Source of the DNA: Rhodocyclaceae bacterium
GTDB taxonomy: Bacteria > Pseudomonadota > Gammaproteobacteria > Burkholderiales > Rhodocyclaceae
NCBI GenBank assembly: GCA_016718525.1
Contig: JADKDD010000002.1
Span: forward strand, 930,001 to 994,000
Reading direction: 5' to 3'
Length of the DNA stretch: 64,000 nucleotides
Part shown: positions 9,215-18,135 of the stretch, one piece after another
How positions within the stretch are numbered: the stretch's first letter is position 1
Layout: every line of letters starts with the position of its first letter
The notes under the pieces: model-generated
Database searches by the model: none
What the model was told of the DNA's origin: nothing
Seen by the model: only the letters and a program-made list of their open reading frames with translations
Translations under genes and position numbers: made by a program

Positions 9215-10024
9215 TTGACCGCCGAGGTGATCCTGTCGCTGGCGACATGGAATATTCACAAAGGGTTTTCCCAGTTCAACCGCAGGTTGGTGGTCCATGA
9301 TCTTCGTGAGCGCTTACGCACACTGGGTGCTGATATTGTTTTGTTGCAGGAAGTTCAAGGCTTGCATTTGCGGCATCCGAAGCAACACGCTGACTGGCCG
9401 GAACAGCCGCAGCACCATTTTCTGGCCGATGAGGTATGGGAAAACCACGCCTACGGCCCAAACGTGGCGTATGACCACGGGCACCATGGCAACGCCATCC
9501 TGTCGCGCTTTTGTATCGCCTCGCAGCACAATCAGGACGTCACACACTTTCGGTTTGAAGGGCGCGGTCACTTGCACTGCGCGATCGAGGTTCCCGGACT
9601 AGCCCTGCCGGTGCATTGCGTCAGCGTGCATTTGTCATTATTTGCGGGATCACGACGCAAGCAATTGGCGGCACTGGTTGAGCGCATCGAAGCGGTAGTG
9701 CCGGCCAATGCGCCACTGATCATCGCCGGTGATTTCAACGACTGGAAAAACCATGCCGATGCATTGCTGGCGCAGCGCCTGAATCTGCAAGAGGCTTTTG
9801 CGTCAAATCGCGGCGAGCGCCCGGCCAGAAGTTTTCCGGCGCGGTTGCCGCTGTTGCGGCTGGATCGAATCTATTTGCGGGGATTTTCTGTACTCGAGCG
9901 GCAGGTCCATCACGGTGGTATCTGGACCGGCATCTCCGATCACGCCCCCTTGTCCGCCACCGTCAAAGCAATCCAGCACCCGGGAGACGGCGTGTTGCCA
10001 GCACCAACTGAAGGCAAACGATGA
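9215..10024 (+). CDS. endonuclease/exonuclease/phosphatase family protein, YbhP-like
   Basis: 269 residues from a TTG at 9215, 3 bases after the preceding stop. It has the EEP fold motifs: ATWNIHKG (Asn), LLQEVQG (Glu), AGDFNDW (metal-binding Asp/Asn) and the terminal SDHAPL. In enterobacteria ybhP sits directly before clsB, and here the stop overlaps the clsB start as ATGA, so a joint role in cardiolipin or envelope phosphate chemistry is likely but unproven. The last residues (GDGVLPAPTEGKR) are encoded by a copy of the dispersed 25-base element, which therefore forms the C-terminal tail. Confidence 0.88.
   Translation: MTAEVILSLATWNIHKGFSQFNRRLVVHDLRERLRTLGADIVLLQEVQGLHLRHPKQHADWPEQPQHHFLADEVWENHAYGPNVAYDHGHHGNAILSRFCIASQHNQDVTHFRFEGRGHLHCAIEVPGLALPVHCVSVHLSLFAGSRRKQLAALVERIEAVVPANAPLIIAGDFNDWKNHADALLAQRLNLQEAFASNRGERPARSFPARLPLLRLDRIYLRGFSVLERQVHHGGIWTGISDHAPLSATVKAIQHPGDGVLPAPTEGKR
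9986..10010 (+). repeat. dispersed 25-base element, copy 3 (C-terminal end of ybhP-like gene)
   Basis: GACGGCGT, spacer GTTGC, then CAGCACCAACTG, read in frame as DGVLPAPT. It stops 10 bases before the clsB ATG; the bases after it supply GAAGGC, which may act as the clsB ribosome-binding site. Confidence 0.9.
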
Positions 10025-11208
10025 CCGAGTTTGTCACCGGAAATCGGTTGCAGTTGCTTTGCAGTGGCGCCGAATATTTTCCGGCACTGTTGAGCGAAAT
10101 TGAACGTGCGACGACCGAAATAAACCTCGAAACGTATATCTTCGAGGCCGACCCGATAGGTCGTGAAGTTGCTGCTGCACTTGGCGCAGCTGCCAAACGG
10201 GGAGTCGCGGTGTATTTGACGGTGGATGGTTTCGGCGCAATCAAATTCGGTCAAACCCTGGCACCCGCATTGCGCGAAGCGGGGGTCGAAATACAAATTT
10301 ACCGACCGGAGTTGAGGAACTGGGTGCTGCGCCGGCATCGGCTGCGGCGCCTGCATCGCAAACTCTCGGTTTTCGACCGCAGGGTGGCATTTGTTGGTGG
10401 AATCAATATCGTGGAAGACAGCAGCAGTCCGCAGCTGCCACCGCGCTTTGATTACGCCGTTCGCGCTGAAGGCTTAATCGTTGAACAGATTCATGCCGCG
10501 ATGATGCACGTCTGGCATCTCCTTGGCTGGGCGACATTGGGCATAAAACGAAACGTGCCACCCGCGGCCGGTGTTCCGTTGCCAACGACAACAACGATTG
10601 AAAAATTCGCCAGCGTTGGAAATGTATCGGCGGCGTTTCTTATTCGAGACAATCTCCGTCATCGGCGTGATATCGAACGGGCGTATCTGCATGCGCTGCA
10701 AAATGCCCGCGAAGAAATATTGATTGCGAACGCCTACTTTCTCCCCGGCAGTTTGTTTCGTCGCGCACTGATACATGCAGCAAAGCGTGGGGTCAAGGTT
10801 ACTTTGCTGCTGCAGGGGCAAGTCGAGCATGCACTGATGCACTACGCCACTTTGGCGCTGTACGCCCGTCTGATGCGAGGTGGTGTGCACATTGTTGAAT
10901 ACCGCCGCAGCTTCCTGCACGCCAAAGTTGCGGTCGTGGATAGGAAATGGGCAACCGTGGGTTCTTCCAACCTTGATCCCTTCAGTCTGTTGCTCTCGCG
11001 CGAAGCGAACCTGGTGGTTGATAACGCCGAATTTGCGAGTGAGCTGTATTCGAGCCTAAACAGCGCAATGAAAGGCGGGGGTGTCGAGATTCATCCCGCT
11101 GATGTGCGTGGTCGCCACTGGCTGACCGCATTGGCAAGTGAATTGGCTTATGGCATCGTGCGGATGATGATCGGATTCAGCGGCTACGGGCGTCGGCGCC
11201 GCAACTGA
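10021..11208 (+). CDS. clsB: cardiolipin synthase B-type phospholipase D family protein
   Basis: 395 residues. Two HKD motifs are present: HRKLSVFDRRVAFVGGINI near residue 115 and HAKVAVVDRKWATVGSSNLD near residue 300. These are the catalytic pair of PLD-type cardiolipin synthases, which join phosphatidyl groups at the inner membrane. There is no N-terminal pair of transmembrane helices, which matches ClsB rather than ClsA. Translationally coupled to the upstream EEP gene, as in the E. coli ybhP-clsB pair. Confidence 0.92.
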   Translation: MTEFVTGNRLQLLCSGAEYFPALLSEIERATTEINLETYIFEADPIGREVAAALGAAAKRGVAVYLTVDGFGAIKFGQTLAPALREAGVEIQIYRPELRNWVLRRHRLRRLHRKLSVFDRRVAFVGGINIVEDSSSPQLPPRFDYAVRAEGLIVEQIHAAMMHVWHLLGWATLGIKRNVPPAAGVPLPTTTTIEKFASVGNVSAAFLIRDNLRHRRDIERAYLHALQNAREEILIANAYFLPGSLFRRALIHAAKRGVKVTLLLQGQVEHALMHYATLALYARLMRGGVHIVEYRRSFLHAKVAVVDRKWATVGSSNLDPFSLLLSREANLVVDNAEFASELYSSLNSAMKGGGVEIHPADVRGRHWLTALASELAYGIVRMMIGFSGYGRRRRN

Positions 11209-11239
11209 GCTACCCAATCACACCACTTGTCCGATCCAA

Positions 11240-11560
11240 TCAGGACGATCTGCGATGGTCAGACTGAAGGACGTATTTGGTCAGTAGCTGCGAAATTGGT
11301 TTCCAGGTTCCCCAACCCGCATATATCCATCGTCCCATGCGCCAAACCGTTTTCGGACGGGCAACGACAAAGGCTACCGCAACCCCCACCACGACTTCAG
11401 GGTGACGTTTCATCCATTGCAGGCCCGCGACGGCAAGATCGGCCGCCTGAAACGCGGGCTGGACGCCTCGACCATTGCGTGCAAATTTCTCTCGCAGACG
11501 CTCACTCTCCAGGAGTAAGCGCTGCTTCTTCAGTGCCAGATCAAGGCTGTTCATCGCCAA
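11240..11560 (-). CDS. YqjK-like small protein
   Basis: 106 residues. A charged, helical N-terminus (LALKKQRLLLESERLREKF) is followed by one hydrophobic helix (VVVGVAVAFVVA) near residue 60 and a basic tail. It is the third gene of a yqjD-yqjE-yqjK series on the minus strand, which supports the family name more than the weak sequence itself. Such proteins are small inner-membrane components of unknown biochemical role, often stress-induced. Confidence 0.75.
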   Translation of the reverse strand: MAMNSLDLALKKQRLLLESERLREKFARNGRGVQPAFQAADLAVAGLQWMKRHPEVVVGVAVAFVVARPKTVWRMGRWIYAGWGTWKPISQLLTKYVLQSDHRRSS

Positions 11561-11577
11561 TGTAGCGGTGGAATCGC

Positions 11578-11979
11578 TCAGCGAATCAGATCGTCAGCAC
11601 CTAATGCCGCTCGATCCTTTTTGAGTTCGGCCAAGCTGGCCACAAATAGTTTGGAGCCATTTCGGGCGAAGCCGATGGCCATGCCTAACGCGAGTAACCC
11701 ACCCGCCAAAAACAAGGCGCTGAAAACACCCAGCACCAATAGCCGATTGGAGTCCCACAGCAACACCGTCATAAAGACGGCGATAAAAACCAGACCGGTC
11801 GCCAAAAACACCAGTGCCGCCGCGCCATAACAAATCAGCGATAGCAGGCGAATCCGCTCCTCAGCCAACTCCGTACCGAGCAAGTCCAGACGATTGCCGA
11901 GTAAGGCAAGCGTTGTTACACCCAAGCCTCGTGCCGAGGCATATAACCCTCCCGGGCGCTCGTTCGGTAGAGGATTCAT
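11578..11979 (-). CDS. phage holin family protein, YqjE type (DUF1469)
   Basis: 133 residues with two long hydrophobic helices (AALVFLATGLVFIAVFMTVLLW and LVLGVFSALFLAGGLLALGMAIG) separated by a short polar turn. The N-terminal helix (LLGNRLDLLGTELAEERIR) is typical of YqjE. Despite the Pfam name, these are chromosomal membrane proteins without demonstrated holin activity. Middle gene of the yqjDEK set. Confidence 0.85.
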   Translation of the reverse strand: MNPLPNERPGGLYASARGLGVTTLALLGNRLDLLGTELAEERIRLLSLICYGAAALVFLATGLVFIAVFMTVLLWDSNRLLVLGVFSALFLAGGLLALGMAIGFARNGSKLFVASLAELKKDRAALGADDLIR

Positions 11980-12022
11980 ATCAAATATCGCTGGGTTGTT
12001 TGGCGGCCTATGCGCCAGACGG

Positions 12023-12334
12023 TCAGCGACGTCCGATCAAAAGTCCTGCAACAAAGCCAATTCCGGCCGCAACGCCAACAGCGCGCCAAGGATTGTCATG
12101 CACAAAATCATCCGTTGCCCGACCCACCGCCTTGGCTTTGTCCACCACGGCAGTTTCCGCTTCCGCCAGTTTGATCTTGGCAGCCGTCAGGTGATCTTGT
12201 GCCTTCAATCGCAAGTCGGCCATTTTCTCGCCCGCCTGACCAGCAGTTGCACGCAACAACTCTTCGGTATCGAGAATGACAAGTTTAAGATCTGTAATCA
12301 ATTTGTCTTTAGTCACTTCGCTCATTTCATTCAT
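12023..12334 (-). CDS. DUF883 / ElaB-YqjD family protein
   Basis: 103 residues with a strong GGAG just before the ATG. Residues 10-75 form a long amphipathic helix (DLKLVILDTEELLRATAGQ and onward), followed by the family signature DNPWRAVGVAAGIGFVAGLLIGRR, a C-terminal membrane anchor. E. coli YqjD and ElaB bind ribosomes and tether them to the inner membrane in stationary phase. First gene of the yqjD-yqjE-yqjK series. Confidence 0.92.
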   Translation of the reverse strand: MNEMSEVTKDKLITDLKLVILDTEELLRATAGQAGEKMADLRLKAQDHLTAAKIKLAEAETAVVDKAKAVGRATDDFVHDNPWRAVGVAAGIGFVAGLLIGRR

Positions 12335-12454
12335 TAATTTCTCCTTGGGTAATTTCTCAAGTTAGCGGATAAAAATCGTGAATCACTATCAGGTGTCAGC
12401 GTAGCGGCTTTGCATGGATTGTGCAATGGTCAACCGCACGTATCGTCAGGATTC

Positions 12455-13270
12455 TCAGGGCGTCCGCCAGTCATAGTCAATGACCAACGGAGCGTGATCG
12501 GAAAAACGCTGTGCTTTATAGACCTCCACATGCTTTGCCGTCGCTGCGATTCCCGGCGTGCCTATCTGGTAATCGATCCGCCAACCGACATTGTTGGCCC
12601 AAGCCTGACCGCGGTTTGACCACCACGTGTAGGCATCGCCGGTCGCCTCAGGCGCCAGACGTCGGTGGACGTCAATCAACCCGAGTTCATCCAGCAAACG
12701 GGAAAGCCAGGCCCGTTCTTCAGGAAGAAAACCTGAATTCTTTTGATTCGACTTCCAATTCTTCAGATCAATTTCAGCATGCGCGATATTCAGGTCACCA
12801 CAGATCAACAGTTCCCGCCCATTTTTTTTAGCTGCAATGGCCAAGCGCTTCAATTTCGGGAAGATGCTGTCGAGACAACGAAATTTGGCTTGCTGCCGTT
12901 CATCGGAGCTTGATCCTGAAGGTAAATACAGCGAAATGACGGAGAGCTTGCCAAAGTCCGCCTGTAGGTACCGACCTTCGGCATCGAACTCTGCGTCACC
13001 AAATCCTTCAATGACCTTGTCAGGTGCATGACGGGCATATATTCCGACGCCACTGTAGCCCTTTTTCTCGGCGCAATGAAATGCACTCCAAGTGTGAGTT
13101 GGTGCTGGGATCACGCCGTTCGCGTTGCTGATATCGTCAATTTGCGCTTTAAGTTCCTGCACGCAAACGATGTCCGCTTTGGCTGAAGTCAGAAACTCAA
13201 ACGCACCTTTTTTGGCTGCTGAGCGAATACCGTTGAGATTGAGTGAAACGACTCGTAACGGGCGTACCAT
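12455..13270 (-). CDS. xth: exodeoxyribonuclease III
   Basis: 271 residues from the ATG ending at 13270 (MVRPLRVVSLNLNG), preceded by GGAGA; the longer frame to 13318 overlaps the pyrE start and is not needed. AP endonuclease and 3'-5' exonuclease of base excision repair. Catalytic motifs: SLNLNGIRSA, CVQELKAQ (Glu), GDLNIAH (Asp, Asn) and the terminal SDHAPLVIDYD. A copy of the dispersed element lies in frame at about residues 50-60 (NGVIPAPTH), in the loop before AEKKGYSGV that varies among homologues. Confidence 0.96.
   Translation of the reverse strand: MVRPLRVVSLNLNGIRSAAKKGAFEFLTSAKADIVCVQELKAQIDDISNANGVIPAPTHTWSAFHCAEKKGYSGVGIYARHAPDKVIEGFGDAEFDAEGRYLQADFGKLSVISLYLPSGSSSDERQQAKFRCLDSIFPKLKRLAIAAKKNGRELLICGDLNIAHAEIDLKNWKSNQKNSGFLPEERAWLSRLLDELGLIDVHRRLAPEATGDAYTWWSNRGQAWANNVGWRIDYQIGTPGIAATAKHVEVYKAQRFSDHAPLVIDYDWRTP
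13096..13120 (-). repeat. dispersed 25-base element, copy 4 (inside xth)
   Basis: On the minus strand AACGGCGT, spacer GATCC, then CAGCACCAACTC, one change from the consensus at the last base. It is read in frame as NGVIPAPT within exonuclease III. Confidence 0.85.
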
Positions 13271-13316
13271 GTAGAATTCTCCAGTCGAAAAGCGGGCTTG
13301 AAAGGCCTTGAACTGC

Positions 13317-13997
13317 ATGGATTCTAGTCACGAAATTGATACCGGTCTGGTTGATGAATTTATAAACTTTGTGCGCGCCAAGGGCGTCCTCAGGTTTGGC
13401 GAATTCACTACCAAGGCAGGTCGCCTGTCGCCGTATTTTTTCAATGCCGGACTTTTTAATGATGGCGACTCCTTGCGCCAACTTTGCGAGTTCTACGCCA
13501 AGGCAATTTACGCTTCAGGGATCGGATTCGATACTTTGTTCGGTCCTGCCTACAAAGGGATTCCACTCGCTGCGGGTACCGCAATGGCCTTGTCGTCGAT
13601 GGGCAGAAATACGCCGTTTGCCTATAACCGAAAAGAGGCCAAGGATCACGGCGAAGGCGGCACCCTGGTCGGTGCTCCACTGGCGGGAGGCGGCACCAAC
13701 AGTGGCCGCGTCCTGATCATCGATGACGTGATTTCGGCCGGAACATCCGTGCGTGAGTCGGTCGAGATGATTCGCGCTGCGGGCGCAACACCGGTTGGCG
13801 TTGTTATCGCCCTCGACCGCATGGAGCGCGGTAGCGGTGAGTTGTCGGCGGTTCAGGAAGTCGAGAATAGCTTCGGTATTCCGGTGATAAGCGTGGCAAA
13901 GCTGACTGATGTCATCCGCTATCTTTCTGGCCAGTCGGAACTAGAATGCCACTTGAACGCCATTCGCGCCTATCGCGTACGATATGGGATTAACTGA
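13317..13997 (+). CDS. pyrE: orotate phosphoribosyltransferase
   Basis: About 226 residues; the ATG at 13317 is preferred over the in-frame TTG at 13308. Converts orotate and PRPP to OMP in pyrimidine synthesis. Signatures: FGPAYKGIPLA, the RKEAKDHGEGG catalytic loop with Lys and His, and the PRPP-binding VLIIDDVISAGTS. The pyrE-xth divergent arrangement is common in betaproteobacteria. Confidence 0.96.
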   Translation: MDSSHEIDTGLVDEFINFVRAKGVLRFGEFTTKAGRLSPYFFNAGLFNDGDSLRQLCEFYAKAIYASGIGFDTLFGPAYKGIPLAAGTAMALSSMGRNTPFAYNRKEAKDHGEGGTLVGAPLAGGGTNSGRVLIIDDVISAGTSVRESVEMIRAAGATPVGVVIALDRMERGSGELSAVQEVENSFGIPVISVAKLTDVIRYLSGQSELECHLNAIRAYRVRYGIN

Positions 13998-14014
13998 TTC
14001 ATCGGGAGACTGCA

Positions 14015-14731
14015 ATGCGCCTCAACTCGCTATTTCCTCTTGGTTACTTGTGTGTAGCAGGCGTTGCCGTACTATCGGCGTTGCCGGCATTTGCCCAAGA
14101 AGCTCGAATCTATTGCTGTGATGATGCGAACGGGCGCAAAGTCTGTGGCGACTTCGTACCCAGAGAATGTGAAAAGCGTGCCTATGAAGAACGCGACAAT
14201 AAGGGCTATGTCGTCAATCGCGTTGAGGCACCGCTGACGCCGGAACAGCAAGCCAAGCGTGCCGCCGAAATCGAGCGTAAGCAAAACGAAGAGAAGGTGA
14301 AGGCTGAAGAGAAGCGACGCAATCTCGCTCTCCTGTCGACCTATGCGTCTGAGGCGGATATTGACGCGGCACGCGATCGCTCGTTGCGTGAAGTTGACAA
14401 GCTGATTAAGGAAGCCGAATTGGCGGTTACCAACGCCGAGAAAAATCTGGCGAAAACCACTGCCGAGAAAGAGTTTTATAAAGGTAAGGAACTGCCTGCC
14501 GACCTAAAGTCAAAGATACGTGACCTCGAAGCCACAACCGCACAGAAGCGTGTCGTGCTGGATGCGAGAAAGCGTGATGTCGGTCTGGTGACGGCGAAGT
14601 ATGCGGAAGAGCGTAAAAAATTCCGCGAGCTCAAAGGAATAACCGCAACGGCTCCGGCGCCTGGTGCGGCCAAACCTGCAGCAACTCCTGCCGCTGCGAC
14701 GCCCGCAACCCCTGCCCCAGCAGGAAAGTAA
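14015..14731 (+). CDS. exported coiled-coil protein with a DUF4124-like N-terminus
   Basis: 238 residues, 17 bases after pyrE. Signal peptide with likely cleavage after PAFA; then a cysteine-containing segment (IYCCDDANGRKVCGD) resembling DUF4124; then about 130 residues of charged alpha-helix with heptad character (KAEEKRRNLALLSTYASEA and onward); and an Ala/Pro/Thr-rich tail (PAATPAAATPATPAPAGK). It probably sits in the periplasm. I know of no function; a similar small envelope protein is found between glnA and ntrB in this window. Confidence 0.75.
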   Translation: MRLNSLFPLGYLCVAGVAVLSALPAFAQEARIYCCDDANGRKVCGDFVPRECEKRAYEERDNKGYVVNRVEAPLTPEQQAKRAAEIERKQNEEKVKAEEKRRNLALLSTYASEADIDAARDRSLREVDKLIKEAELAVTNAEKNLAKTTAEKEFYKGKELPADLKSKIRDLEATTAQKRVVLDARKRDVGLVTAKYAEERKKFRELKGITATAPAPGAAKPAATPAAATPATPAPAGK

Positions 14732-14745
14732 TAGCGCTGCCTTGA

Positions 14746-14771
14746 CTCGCGAAGCCCAGGCGCTTCGCGAG
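14746..14771. terminator. hairpin between convergent genes, probable terminator
   Basis: A 10-bp perfect stem, CTCGCGAAGC against GCTTCGCGAG, closes a 6-base loop between the stops of the coiled-coil gene and gatB. No long T run follows on either strand, so the efficiency is uncertain. Confidence 0.55.
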
Positions 14772-14778
14772 GCGAAAA

Positions 14779-16242
14779 TCAGTTGGCCAGTTTTTTGCGC
14801 AAGAGTTCGGTGACCTGCACCGGGTTTGCCTTTCCCTTGGTGACCTTCATCGCCTGGCCGACCAAGGCGTTAAAGGCCTTTTCCTTGCCTCCGCGAAACT
14901 CTTCAACCAGTTTCGAATTCGCACCAATTACCTCATCAACCAGAGCGTCAATTGCGCCGGAATCGGAAATCTGGCGCAAGCCACGGGCATCGATGACTTC
15001 ATCTGCGTCTTTGCCGTCGCCCCGCCACAACGCGTCAAAAACATCCTTGGCAATCTTGTTCGAAATGGTTTGATCCGCGATGCGCTTCAGGATACTGGCC
15101 AGTGCGGCAGGCTGAACCGGCGCGGTGGACAACTCAATACCCTCACGACTTAAGCGCGCGGCAAGTTCGCCCATGATCCAGTTGGCGCAAAGCTTTGCCT
15201 GACCGGCTCCTGCATGAGACAGAGTTTCCGCAAAGTAGATCGCAATGTCTCGTGAACTGGTCAGTGCAGCAGCATCGTAAAGTGACAACCCGTACTGACC
15301 TGAAAATCGGGTCTGCATCTGCTGCGGTAGCTCAGGCATAGACTTGCCGATTTCGCCAATCCACTCCGGCGAAATATCCAGCGGCAACAAATCGGGATCC
15401 GGGAAGTAACGGTAATCGTGAGCGTCTTCCTTGCTGCGCATTGCGCGGGTTTCGCCGCTGGCCGGATCGAATAGCACCGTTGCTTGCGTAATCATCCGAC
15501 CCTCTTCAATCTCATTGATCTGCCACGCCACTTCGTAGTCAATCGCTTGCTGCATGAAGCGAAACGAATTCAGATTCTTGATCTCGCGCCGCGTTCCGAG
15601 CTCGGCTTGTCCGAGTGGGCGCACAGATACATTGGCGTCGCAGCGGAACGAACCTTCCTGCATGTTGCCATCGCAAATGCCAATCCACTGGACCAGTGCG
15701 TGCAGCGCCTTGGCGTAGGCGACAGCTTCTGCGGACGAGCGCATATCCGGCTCGGTGACAATCTCCAGCAACGGTGTCCCGGCACGGTTCAAATCAATTC
15801 CGGTCTTGCCGTGAAAATCTTCGTGCAGCGATTTGCCGGCATCTTCTTCAAGGTGAGCGCGAGTTAGATGTACCGTGAGTTGCGACACCGTGTCGCCAGC
15901 ACCAACTGGCGTGCTCAAACTGCCACCCGACACCACGGGTATTTCGAACTGACTGATCTGGTAGCCTTTGGGAAGATCCGGATAAAAATAATTCTTGCGC
16001 GCGAATACCGAGCGCGGAGCGATGTTGGCGCCAACCGCGAGGCCAAATTTAATGGCGCAGACCACTGCTTCCCGATTGAGCACCGGCAAAACACCCGGCA
16101 GCGCAATATCCACAGCACTCGCCTGAGCGTTCGGAGCGGCACCAAACTCGATACTGCTGCCGGAAAATATCTTTGATTTCGTTTGCAGCTGGGCGTGCGT
16201 TTCCAGACCGATCACGACTTCCCATTTGGAACCTGAGTTCAT
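14779..16242 (-). CDS. gatB: aspartyl/glutamyl-tRNA amidotransferase subunit B
   Basis: 487 residues, normal length. The kinase/tRNA subunit of GatCAB, which activates misacylated Asp-tRNA(Asn) or Glu-tRNA(Gln). Signatures: VIGLETHAQL at the start, YFYPDLPKGYQISQ, NRAGTPLLEIVTEPD, RCDANVSVRP and KNLNSFRFMQ, and the C-terminal YqeY-like domain. A dispersed element is carried in frame near residue 115 (TPVGAGDTVS), in the variable hairpin before LTRAHLEEDAGKS. Its start overlaps the gatA stop by 4 bases. Confidence 0.96.
   Translation of the reverse strand: MNSGSKWEVVIGLETHAQLQTKSKIFSGSSIEFGAAPNAQASAVDIALPGVLPVLNREAVVCAIKFGLAVGANIAPRSVFARKNYFYPDLPKGYQISQFEIPVVSGGSLSTPVGAGDTVSQLTVHLTRAHLEEDAGKSLHEDFHGKTGIDLNRAGTPLLEIVTEPDMRSSAEAVAYAKALHALVQWIGICDGNMQEGSFRCDANVSVRPLGQAELGTRREIKNLNSFRFMQQAIDYEVAWQINEIEEGRMITQATVLFDPASGETRAMRSKEDAHDYRYFPDPDLLPLDISPEWIGEIGKSMPELPQQMQTRFSGQYGLSLYDAAALTSSRDIAIYFAETLSHAGAGQAKLCANWIMGELAARLSREGIELSTAPVQPAALASILKRIADQTISNKIAKDVFDALWRGDGKDADEVIDARGLRQISDSGAIDALVDEVIGANSKLVEEFRGGKEKAFNALVGQAMKVTKGKANPVQVTELLRKKLAN
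15884..15908 (+). repeat. dispersed 25-base element, copy 5 (inside gatB)
   Basis: GACACCGT, spacer GTCGC, then CAGCACCAACTG. The right block is perfect and the left block is diverged at three positions. It lies antisense to gatB, where the opposite strand is read as PVGAGDTV. Confidence 0.75.
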
Positions 16243-17707
16243 ACCGATATCTCCGGCATCCGGGTATGCCAGTCAGTTGTCTGCTGGTATTGATGGGCGA
16301 CGCCGAGCATCCGCGATTCGGAAAACCACGGACCGATAATTTGCAGTCCGACCGGCATCTTGTGCTTGCCGAAACCACACGGTATCGACATTGCCGGGAG
16401 GCCGGCAAGGTTGGTCGAGATGGTGTAAATGTCCGACAAGTACATTTGCACCGGGTCGTCATTTTTGTCGCCCAGAGGAAATGCCACGGTAGGCGCTGTC
16501 GGCCCCATGATGACGTCGCAGTGCTCAAACGCAGCACGGAAATCGTTGGCAATCAAGCGGCGGATTTTTTGCGCCTTTAGATAATAGGCATCGTAGTAGC
16601 CATGCGAGAGTACATAGGTTCCCATCAGTATTCGACGCTTGACTTCGGCGCCAAACCCCTGCGCCCGGGTCTTGCTGTACATGTCATTCAGATCGCTATA
16701 GTCAGGTGCCCGGAAGCCGTAGCGCACACCGTCAAAGCGCGACAAATTCGAACTGGCTTCGGCCGGTGCAATAACATAGTAGGCCGCAAGCGAAAGCGCT
16801 GAATTCGGCAAATCAACATCGACCGTCACTGCGCCGAGCTTACGATATTCGGCCAGGGCCAACTCAATCGCCGAACGCACATCAGCGTCCATGCCTTCGG
16901 CAAAAAATTCGCACGGCAAACCAATGCGCAAGCCCTTTAACGGCTTGGCAAGATCAATCGTGTAGTCTTCACGCGGGCGGTCCACCGATGTCGAATCGCG
17001 CTGATCAAACCCGGCTATGCTGTTCAGGATCAGCGCACAATCTTCGGCCGACTTGGCCATCGGTCCGGCTTGGTCGAGACTGGATGCATAGGCGACGATG
17101 CCGTAGCGCGATACCGCACCATAGGTGGGTTTCAGTCCCGTTAGACCGCAAAACGCGGCGGGTTGGCGAATCGACCCGCCGGTGTCGGTGCCCAATGCTG
17201 CGGGCGCCAATCGCGCGGCAACGACCGCGGCCGATCCACCGGATGAACCGCCTGGCACCCGCGTGGTGTCCCACGGATTTTTGACCGGACCGAAGTAGGA
17301 GTTTTCATTTGACGAGCCCATGGCGAACTCGTCCATGTTCAGCTTGCCGAGCGTCACGGCACCGGCAGTATCGAGTTGCTCGACGACATGTGCATCGTAG
17401 GGAGCGACAAAATTTTCCAGCATGCGCGAACCACAAGTTGTGCGCCAGTTCCTGATGCAAAATATATCCTTGTAGGCTAGCGGGATACCAACCAGAATTC
17501 CGCTGTCGCCCTTGGCCAGGCGCTGATCTGCGGCGCGCGCCATACTGAGAGCGACTGCACCGCATCGCGGCTGATGAAAGTATTGAGCTGTGGCGTCAGC
17601 TGCTCAATTCGATCAAGAAAAATTTGTGTCAGTTCAACCGAAGAAATTTTTCTGGTTTGCAGTGCGGATGAGATTTCACGCAGTGAAGCATTGAGCATTT
17701 CCGTCAT
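16239..17707 (-). pseudogene. gatA: aspartyl/glutamyl-tRNA amidotransferase subunit A, frameshifted in this sequence
   Basis: The reading frame is split. Residues 1-55 or so (MTEMLNASLREISSALQ ... FISRDAVQSLS) run from 17707 and are GatA-like. The rest (MARAADQRLAKGDSGILVGI onward) runs from 17543 to 16239 in another frame. The two parts are 164 bases apart, so one base is missing (or two are extra) near 17540-17555, around CTCTCAGTATGG. Joined, they give about 489 residues, normal for GatA, with the amidase Lys (GIPLAYKD) and the Ser-cis-Ser-Lys site (GGSSGGSAAVVAA) intact. GatA is normally needed wherever GatCAB is the route to Asn-tRNA or Gln-tRNA, so a sequencing or assembly error is the first suspicion; translation from the internal ATG would lose about 55 residues. 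gatC overlaps its start as ATGA. Confidence 0.85.
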
Positions 17708-17991
17708 TCGATGACCTTCGGCACCAAATACAAACCGTCTTCCGCATCTACTGACAAAGCTTGAAAATCCTTACGACGGTCACTTTCGGTCACGACGTCG
17801 GCTCGCAATCGCTGTGCGAGATCAACCGCGTGCGACATCGGCAGAACACCATCGGTTGGCGCGGCCTGCAGTTGTTCGATAAAACCAAAAATACTGTTTA
17901 GCTGCGCGCGCGTAGGCTCCAAATCGTGTGCGGACAGCTCTATTCGGGATAGTTGAGCAATTCGCTTAACGTCGTCGAGGCTAAGAGACAT
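17704..17991 (-). CDS. gatC: aspartyl/glutamyl-tRNA amidotransferase subunit C
   Basis: 95 residues, the usual size. It clamps GatA to GatB. The N-terminus MSLSLDDVKRIAQLSRIELS and the central LNSIFGFIEQL are family-typical, as is the DGLYLVPKVIE end. It is the first gene of gatC-gatA-gatB, divergent from mreB across a 144-base gap that must hold both promoters. Confidence 0.95.
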   Translation of the reverse strand: MSLSLDDVKRIAQLSRIELSAHDLEPTRAQLNSIFGFIEQLQAAPTDGVLPMSHAVDLAQRLRADVVTESDRRKDFQALSVDAEDGLYLVPKVIE

Positions 17992-18135
17992 GAGTGTTTT
18001 CGAGGTCGGAAGACATATTCTGGGAAGCCCGATAGGTTATCATAGGCGGTATTCTTCAAATCGCACTCAGGCCGGTTTCTCAGTGGTTTTGACAGAAATC
18101 CACACCGCGACAACCCTACTTTTACTGGAAACTCG

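Noticed and set aside
13690..13706. GGCACCAACAGTGG in pyrE, like the right block
   Set aside because: The last bases differ, no left block is present, and the codons are part of the conserved PyrE loop.
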